This document shows, one piece after another, positions 52,327-57,307 of a stretch of 57,307 bases of DNA. Under the pieces are notes generated by a model. It was not told the DNA's origin. It did no database searches and saw only the letters and a program-made list of their open reading frames with translations. The DNA is from CAKOSP01 sp964369845 (GTDB taxonomy: Bacteria > Bacillota_I > Bacilli_A > RF39 > UBA660). Within the stretch, counting starts at the first letter, position 1. Each line of letters starts with the position of its first letter. A program made the translations under genes and the position numbers. The DNA lies in contig CAYJFJ010000005.1 of the NCBI GenBank assembly GCA_964369845.1, positions 1-57,307 on the forward strand, written 5' to 3'.

Positions 52327-52638
52327 ATGCAAGATGAAATAAGGCACTTTTTTAATAGTCTAGTTGTTGATTCAGTATTAGAAAAAGATAAGTACAGAAA
52401 ATTAAAACACTATTATTGTATTACTTGTGGTAAGGAGAAAGAAATTAATAATTTTAGAAGTTGCGAAAATTGTTACGATAATTATAAGTTAAAAGTTAAG
52501 TACGATTATTGTCTATTGTGTGGAAACGATAAAGAATATGATAATAAGGGCCTATGTTATTTGTGTTATAAAACAATTAAAAGTAAAAACGAAGAAAGGA
52601 ATTTAGAAAATTATGATCAAATACAATACAACGATTAA
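52327..52638 (+). CDS. Zinc-ribbon protein in the replication gene set
   Basis: 103 residues; GAGGAGGTG ribosome site. Two four-Cys sets: YYCITCGKEK with SCENCYD, and YCLLCGNDK with LCYLCYK, each able to bind one zinc. No other motif. It overlaps the DnaB-like gene by 26 bp, so co-translation is likely; a DNA-binding or helicase-partner role is possible. Confidence 0.7.
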   Translation: MQDEIRHFFNSLVVDSVLEKDKYRKLKHYYCITCGKEKEINNFRSCENCYDNYKLKVKYDYCLLCGNDKEYDNKGLCYLCYKTIKSKNEERNLENYDQIQYND

Positions 52639-53923
52639 GAAAGAAGATAAGGATAATTTTGAATTATTATTAAGGGAACTTAATTATATGGTAAATTTAA
52701 ACGAAGAAAGTAATTTAAATGATATCGGAAAGAAATTAATCGAAGTTACTGATATATGTAAAAAGTTCATTAACAAAGATGTTCAAGAAATGATATACAA
52801 ATTAACGAAGTTGTTACTCAATGAGGGACTTAGCGATAATTTCCAATATCAATTAAGTTTATTAAATGATATTTCTACAAGAGATATAGAAAAAGAAACT
52901 ATCGACTTTATAGGTGATAAGTATCAGGAACTATATAAGGATAAAAAACTTGATGGTGGAATATCTACACTATGTGTAGAATTGGATAAAAGAATAGGTG
53001 GTATGAGAAAAGGTAAAATTGCTAGTTTTGTAGGAGCAAGTGGATGTATGAAAACTACAACAGTTTTAAATATTGCTTATAATGAAGTTAAAAAAGGGAG
53101 TAATGTAGTATTCTTGTCTTTAGAAGAGCCTGTTTATGATATTTATTCTAAGATATTATCTAGACATAGTAGAACTACTGGGAATAACTTTACAACACAA
53201 AGTATATTACAAAAAAAGTTAAACACTAATGAAGAAGAAATTCTATTTAATACAATAGAAAAATCTTTTAAAGAACTCAAAGGAAATCTTTATATCCTAG
53301 GGGAAGAACATTTGGGTAGTATGAGTCAAATGGAAATCACTAATCGATTAAAAGAGATAGAAGAAAAAATTAAACAAGATACTAATGATGAAACACAAGG
53401 TATAGATATCGTAATAGTTGATCATCTTCAAATTTTTCGTTTCTGTTCAATTGATACTAAAAATGAATTTGAAATCATGAATTCGTATGTTTCTTACTTT
53501 AGAAAACAAGCAAAGAATTTCTTGGATACTAATAAGGAAGTGTTAATTATTCTATTGAGCCAAGTAAATAGAGAAGGAATGGCTTATGCTCAAAAGCATG
53601 ATGGATTGTATAAAATGCAACACATCGCAGAAGCCTCAGAGTTAGAAAGAGCTAGTTCTTATATTATATCTCTATACACCGATGGTATGGTTCAAGCATC
53701 TAAACTATTAAAGATGGGTGCAATAAAATTAAGAGGTGCAGCACTACCATTAGATGCAGTGAATGTTTTTGCCGATGGACAATATTACCAAGTAGGAGAA
53801 GTGGAAGTTCAAGATTTTACAAATTATTCTTATGAGGATGTAAATGTTGAACCACAAGTGGAAGTAGATGAGGAAACCTTAATTCAGACACTAGAAGATT
53901 TACTAGGAGGTTTGAATATTTAA
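52613..53923 (+). CDS. DnaB-like replicative helicase, C-terminal RecA-fold type
   Basis: 436 residues. The start region overlaps the zinc-ribbon gene. N-terminal helical part (~130 residues), then the RecA fold with Walker A GASGCMKTT (Met at the place of the usual Gly, compare GASGxGKTT), motif H1a FLSLEEP, Walker B IVIVDHLQIF, and motif H3 LLSQVNRE. The LSLEEP and DHLQ elements are those of DnaB/SF4 helicases. Short for chromosomal DnaB (~450), but the N-terminal primase-binding domain is not clear. It is translationally fused by TAATG to the RecA-like gene. Confidence 0.82.
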   Translation: MIKYNTTIKKEDKDNFELLLRELNYMVNLNEESNLNDIGKKLIEVTDICKKFINKDVQEMIYKLTKLLLNEGLSDNFQYQLSLLNDISTRDIEKETIDFIGDKYQELYKDKKLDGGISTLCVELDKRIGGMRKGKIASFVGASGCMKTTTVLNIAYNEVKKGSNVVFLSLEEPVYDIYSKILSRHSRTTGNNFTTQSILQKKLNTNEEEILFNTIEKSFKELKGNLYILGEEHLGSMSQMEITNRLKEIEEKIKQDTNDETQGIDIVIVDHLQIFRFCSIDTKNEFEIMNSYVSYFRKQAKNFLDTNKEVLIILLSQVNREGMAYAQKHDGLYKMQHIAEASELERASSYIISLYTDGMVQASKLLKMGAIKLRGAALPLDAVNVFADGQYYQVGEVEVQDFTNYSYEDVNVEPQVEVDEETLIQTLEDLLGGLNI

Positions 53924-54942
53924 TGAATAAAATTAATCCTGTAAAAATCAAAAAATTCGATGATTTAAGAAATGATAGTTTATCAAATTACAAATTAGAA
54001 AAAGTGAAAACTCTTACTACATTAGATTTTATTTTCGATGGTGGAATAGAACAAGGGTCTATAGTGCAAATTTTAGGAGAGTCAAATACTGGAAAAACTT
54101 TATTGCTTCTTCAAATTGCAAAGAACATGGTAATGAATTCTAAGAATGTAGTTTATATAGACACCGATGGAAAAGTAAATTTAAATATGGAAATAGGAAA
54201 ATACTTAGCTGAGAGTAACCATTTTATTTATAAAAGGTGTAATACATTTGATGAAGTGGAAAAGTTTTTAGATGAATTAATAGACACTAAACAATTAGAT
54301 ATCATTATTATTGATAGTTTACCAGGTTTAATAAATAAAGGTTATGTTGAAGGGAATAATAGAATATCAGTTAATGACTTTGGTAGTTATCACAATTCAA
54401 AACCATTATGTATGTTTTTGAATAAATATAGAGCATTAGTAAATAAGTATAATTTGATTTTACTATTTTCTAATCAATATAGAAGTGATATTAAAGTTAA
54501 TTATTCAACATCACTTAAACCATATGGACCTAAAAATTTATTGTCTTCATGTGATATTGTGTTGAGTTTGAAAAAAATAATAACTATAACAAAAGAAAAA
54601 AAGTCTACTAAGAAAAAGAGTGACCATATATTCTCTAGTTATGGAGGTGCAGGTATATTGTGTAATCTAGAAATTGAAAAAAACAATAATAATAAACCTT
54701 GTTCCTTTATAACAAAAATTTGCTATAAAAATGGAATGGATACTGGTTTTAACATATTATCTGCATTACTAGATACTAAGATTATTGAAGTAAATGGAAC
54801 ATATTATAGTCTTGTTTTAGAAACAGATATTATTAAAGGAAATGGAGTAAATAACTTTTTGGAAGAATGTGAAGGGAAAATTAATCATATTTATAAGGTT
54901 TATGAAAAACATATTATTCAATATTATTCTAATATAGATTAA
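53923..54942 (+). CDS. RecA/RadA-like ATPase
   Basis: 339 residues; its ATG overlaps the helicase stop by 1 bp. RecA-type core: GGIEQGSIVQILGESNTGKT (Walker A), VVYIDTDG, and Walker B LDIIIIDSLPGL, then LLFSNQYRSDI (compare LFxNQxR in RecA). This is the plan of phage UvsX/RecA-like proteins and not the cell's RecA, which is longer and has a C-terminal domain. Probably strand exchange or loading for the element's replication. Confidence 0.8.
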   Translation: MNKINPVKIKKFDDLRNDSLSNYKLEKVKTLTTLDFIFDGGIEQGSIVQILGESNTGKTLLLLQIAKNMVMNSKNVVYIDTDGKVNLNMEIGKYLAESNHFIYKRCNTFDEVEKFLDELIDTKQLDIIIIDSLPGLINKGYVEGNNRISVNDFGSYHNSKPLCMFLNKYRALVNKYNLILLFSNQYRSDIKVNYSTSLKPYGPKNLLSSCDIVLSLKKIITITKEKKSTKKKSDHIFSSYGGAGILCNLEIEKNNNNKPCSFITKICYKNGMDTGFNILSALLDTKIIEVNGTYYSLVLETDIIKGNGVNNFLEECEGKINHIYKVYEKHIIQYYSNID

Positions 54943-55153
54943 GTGCTAGAGTTCTATAATGAACTTGATTGTAAGGGCAATACAAGTAGCCATAAAATCC
55001 CTTCAAAATAACAAAACAACAAATGAAATTGTAAATAATCAGAACGTAGTAGTGATGATTATTTACAACAAGGGTAAGAAGACCTACCCTTACGGGTAGG
55101 TCGATTCTTATTTCAAATAAATCTAAATATAAAAATAAGGAGAAAGAAGAAAA
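54943..55153. other. Structured intergenic region, possible oriT, origin or riboregulator
   Basis: No gene. It contains a perfect 13-bp inverted repeat TTGTAAATAATCA (55029-55041) / TGATTATTTACAA (55056-55068) with a 14-nt loop. A GC-rich 9-bp hairpin GACCTACCC-TTAC-GGGTAGGTC (55081-55102) follows, with 5 more pairs beyond a 2-nt bulge. GTAAGGG at 54971 and AAGGGTA at 55070-55076 can both pair with the CCCTTAC/TACCCTT part of the hairpin, so alternative folds are possible. Confidence 0.5.
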
Positions 55154-55372
55154 ATGGATTATAGAAAAATAATGATAAATATACAAGACAAAAAGGAACT
55201 ATTAGATAAACTAACTGTTCTTAAAGAAAAGGGAGTAAAACAGATTTATAGTAACAATACTAATGGTTTAGAAATAAATATAGTTATTGATTATATAAGT
55301 AATTGTGTAATAGGGCAATATAACAATGAAGAATTACTAAAAATTATGTATGATTTAATTACTATAAGTTAA
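55154..55372 (+). CDS. Small hypothetical protein
   Basis: 72 residues, about 11 bp after AAGGAG. Predicted soluble, helical and hydrophobic at the ends; no family recognised. It follows the structured region and precedes the excisionase-like gene. Confidence 0.55.
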   Translation: MDYRKIMINIQDKKELLDKLTVLKEKGVKQIYSNNTNGLEINIVIDYISNCVIGQYNNEELLKIMYDLITIS

Positions 55373-55445
55373 TAGTGTTTGTAATTAGATTTTAAATGTG
55401 GTAACATTTTAAACCGGTAAGGTTTTCAAATAGTAGAGGAGCAAA

Positions 55446-55844
55446 ATGAAAGAAAATCGTTTAAACCAAATTAGTAAACAATTGATAACAATAGGAGCGT
55501 ATTTTTCAACTACAACTTTAAAAGAACTAAAAGATAATGTAACTATTAAAAATAATATATTAATGCATTTATTAAATGTGTACTTATTAATAAATGAGGA
55601 GCAAGATATAGAAAATGAAAACACAATTTGTAATGCTAATGAAGAAGAAAAATATTTAACAAGAAAAGAAATAATTAGTTTGTATTACCCTTTATTCACT
55701 CAATATGGATTAAATCAAGCAATTAATAAAAAAGAGATACCATTTCATAAAAGAGGTAGTAAATACTTTTTTAAAAAAAGTGAAATAGATGATTGGATTA
55801 ATAATAAGGATAATGCTGTTCAACAAACTATAAAATATGTATAA
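55446..55844 (+). CDS. Excisionase-like DNA-binding protein
   Basis: 132 residues; AGAGGAG ribosome site. The C-terminal ~60 residues (YLTRKEIISLYYPLF, INKKEIPFHKRGSKYFFKKSEIDDWIN) are the MerR-type/HTH_17 excisionase fold. The N-terminal part is longer than usual for Xis and unrecognised. It is 11 bp upstream of the integrase gene, the usual xis-int arrangement. Confidence 0.75.
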   Translation: MKENRLNQISKQLITIGAYFSTTTLKELKDNVTIKNNILMHLLNVYLLINEEQDIENENTICNANEEEKYLTRKEIISLYYPLFTQYGLNQAINKKEIPFHKRGSKYFFKKSEIDDWINNKDNAVQQTIKYV

Positions 55845-55855
55845 AAGGAGTACCA

Positions 55856-57031
55856 ATGACAACAAAAGAAAAAAACATTACAGAGTTGATACCTAAAAAA
55901 AAATATCGTATTGATATTGAAGCAGGTAAAAAACATAATGGTGAAAGAAATAGAATTGTAAAATATGCAGAATCGATGAAAGAGGCAAGAATAATCAGAG
56001 ACGATATATTATATAATATTAGAAATGATAAAATAAAATCAAAAGGCAATATCGGATTTTATGAATTTGCAAAGATTTGGCTAGTTGATTATGCTGAGGC
56101 TAACGTTAAGGCATCAACACTATATGGATATAGATGTAATCTAAATGCTTATATACTCCCAGAATTTAAAGATATGAAATTGAATGAAATAAAATCTATA
56201 CATTTAGAAAGATTTTATAATAAGTTAAAAAAGAGAAATACTAAGAGACCAAATTTAGATGGAAGTTATAAACAACTATCATCGACAACAATTCAAAAGC
56301 AACATAGACAATTATCATTAATATTTAACTGCGCAATTAAATGGGATTTTTTAGATAGTAATCCATGTTTAAAAGTTATAAAACCACCAACACAACAAAG
56401 TCCTGAAATGAGTTTCTTTGAAGAAAAAGAGATTGAAGAGGTTTTAAGATTATTAGAGTATGAACAAATTGGTTTTAGAACAGCGATTACTATGCTAATA
56501 ATGGGAGGGTTTAGAAGAGCTGAATTACTTGGACTATATTGGGAAGATATTGATTTTGAAAATATGACAGCATCAGTTAAAAGAAACTTACTGGAATTAA
56601 GAGGTAGAGAAGGGTTAACAGAAGATACTACTAAGACATTAAAAAGTGTTAGAACAATAAAGTTACCTAGTAATATAATGAAAATGTTAAATGAATATAA
56701 AGACTATCAATTATATCAATTTGGACAAGCATATATTAAGGAAATGGAAAAGTCCTATGTGTTTAAATCAGTTACTGGTGGTTATATGTATCCTTCATGG
56801 CTAACTTTCAATTGGAAAAAGTTTGTTGCGAAGAACAATATAAAAAAAGTAAGATTACATGATTTAAGACATACATGTGCTACTATGCTAATAAGTAATA
56901 ATATACCTATTGCTACTGTAAGTAAAATGTTAGGTCATAGCAATGTCTATACAACATTAAACACTTATACTCATTCAACAAATACAGATGAGGATAGTGC
57001 AGCTAATATGTTTGATGAGAAATTTTTTTAA
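55856..57031 (+). CDS. int: Tyrosine recombinase / integrase
   Basis: 391 residues; AAAAGGAG ribosome site. N-terminal AP2-like/arm-binding domain (KKKYRIDIEAGKKHNGERNRIVKYAESM), SAM-like core-binding domain (~65-170), catalytic domain with Arg220 (GGFRRAELLGLYW), His335 and Arg338 (LHDLRHTCATML), His361 (GHSNVYTT) and Tyr371 (NTYTHS). All five catalytic positions are present, so it should be active. It directs insertion of this element at tRNA-Leu(CAA). Confidence 0.95.
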   Translation: MTTKEKNITELIPKKKYRIDIEAGKKHNGERNRIVKYAESMKEARIIRDDILYNIRNDKIKSKGNIGFYEFAKIWLVDYAEANVKASTLYGYRCNLNAYILPEFKDMKLNEIKSIHLERFYNKLKKRNTKRPNLDGSYKQLSSTTIQKQHRQLSLIFNCAIKWDFLDSNPCLKVIKPPTQQSPEMSFFEEKEIEEVLRLLEYEQIGFRTAITMLIMGGFRRAELLGLYWEDIDFENMTASVKRNLLELRGREGLTEDTTKTLKSVRTIKLPSNIMKMLNEYKDYQLYQFGQAYIKEMEKSYVFKSVTGGYMYPSWLTFNWKKFVAKNNIKKVRLHDLRHTCATMLISNNIPIATVSKMLGHSNVYTTLNTYTHSTNTDEDSAANMFDEKFF

Positions 57032-57073
57032 ATTTCTTTTTTATTTTAATATGTATATGAAAATAAATTATAA

Positions 57074-57130
57074 TATGATATAATTTATTTATGCAAGTGT
57101 GGCGGAATGGTAGACGCGAAGGTCTCAAAC
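57074..57130 (+). repeat. attR copy of the 57-nt direct repeat
   Basis: Matches 42232-42288 with two mismatches upstream of the tRNA start; includes the extended -10 TGATATAAT and the first 38 nt of the tRNA, all from the element side. Confidence 0.85.
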
Positions 57131-57177
57131 ACCTTTATACTCTGTATGTGTGGGTTCAAGTCCCATCTCTTGCACCA
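57093..57177 (+). tRNA. tRNA-Leu(CAA), intact copy at the right end
   Basis: 85 nt with encoded CCA. Anticodon stem AAGGT / ACCTT with loop CTCAAAC (anticodon CAA); long variable arm and T arm GGGTTCAAGTCCC. The acceptor stem pairs except for a U-U mismatch at position 6 (5' GCAAGTG, 3' CTCTTGC). The 5' half is element-derived and the 3' half chromosomal, since the crossover lies in the 38 identical bases. Confidence 0.9.
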
Positions 57178-57307
57178 ATTTTTATAGGAAAAATAAGGGC
57201 TCTTGTAAATTTAGGTGGGGAAAATAATCCCACCTAGAAATACAGGTGGGGAAGAAATCCCACCTTATTATAAAATTATAAATTTAGTGGGGAATTAGGT
57301 GGGATAA
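57178..57307. other. Repeat-rich flank after the tRNA
   Basis: AGGTGGGGAA at 57213-57222 and 57244-57253, AGTGGGGAA at 57286-57294 and AGGTGGGAT at 57297-57305, plus inverted ATCCCACCT at 57227-57235 and 57257-57265. The word is shared with the element's left arm. No gene seen. Confidence 0.6.

Larger units (their letters stand above)
42251..57130. mobile_element. Integrative element of about 14.8 kb in tRNA-Leu(CAA)
   Basis: Bounded by a 57-nt direct repeat (42232-42288 and 57074-57130; two mismatches) that includes the tRNA-Leu promoter and first 38 nt of the tRNA, ending in the anticodon loop. A tyrosine integrase and excisionase-like gene lie at the right end. The interior encodes TerB_N, PcfK/PcfJ-like, DnaD-like, XRE, serine recombinase, zinc-ribbon, DnaB-like and RecA-like proteins. 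No relaxase, T4SS coupling protein, terminase or capsid gene is recognisable. It may be an IME lacking a known relaxase or a phage-satellite-like island; the class is uncertain. Confidence 0.88.

Overview
The window is very AT-rich DNA from a low-GC member of the Bacillota, most likely an uncultured gut lineage of the RF39 / Mycoplasmatota-like kind. The reasons are compact operons with strong Shine-Dalgarno sites, many BspA-like (DUF285) surface proteins, a Bacillus-type ABC-F protein, and ScpA/ScpB. The code is standard: TGG is Trp and TGA acts as a stop in the chromosome (26667-26669) and in the mobile element (45575-45577). DapL plus DapF imply meso-diaminopimelate synthesis, so the cell probably makes peptidoglycan. 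No taxonomic marker is present, so the lineage is an inference.

Layout. 1-1082: 3' part of an ABC-F ATPase. 1162-9359: surface cluster of two DUF285 repeat proteins flanking a membrane-anchored protein with an extracellular domain and a two-module parallel beta-helix protein. 9421-10746: Nudix hydrolase, hypothetical, ArsC/Spx-like protein. 10907-25256: two membrane proteins that look like cohesin plus cadherin-like beta-sandwich proteins, then a 3451-residue protein with 23 beta-sandwich repeats and a C-terminal dockerin; together they look like a self-contained cohesin-dockerin surface assembly. 25333-28490: small membrane protein, PHP phosphoesterase and a two-component system. 28565-30602: dapF-dapL. 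30694-34151: nucleoside-kinase-like protein, DMT transporter, phosphoribosyltransferase, NrtR-like regulator and RdgB-type pyrophosphatase behind a consensus promoter that is overlapped by a perfect palindrome. 34234-42131: GT-C membrane glycosyltransferase, uvrB, Mn-dependent pyrophosphatase, tRNA-Met, membrane protein, scpA-scpB and a small membrane protein.

42251-57130 is an integrative element of about 14.8 kb. It sits in the anticodon loop of a tRNA-Leu(CAA) gene. A truncated 5' tRNA half with its promoter lies at the left end, an intact tRNA at the right end, and a tyrosine integrase with an excisionase-like gene next to the intact copy. Cargo includes a TerB_N protein, PcfK/PcfJ-like proteins, a DnaD-like protein, an XRE repressor with a 21-bp-periodic operator array, a serine recombinase, a zinc-ribbon protein, a DnaB-like helicase, a RecA-like ATPase, several very small ORFs, and untranslated structured regions. 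No relaxase, T4SS, terminase or capsid gene is seen. It looks like a mobilisable element or a phage-satellite-like island. Sequence after the intact tRNA carries the same AGGTGGGGAA repeats as the inner left end, hinting at a second related element or remnant just beyond the window.

How it fits together: the chromosomal half is mainly cell-surface construction (adhesin-like repeats, cohesin/dockerin assembly, glycosyltransferase, cell-wall precursor) interleaved with nucleotide housekeeping. The right quarter is horizontally acquired.
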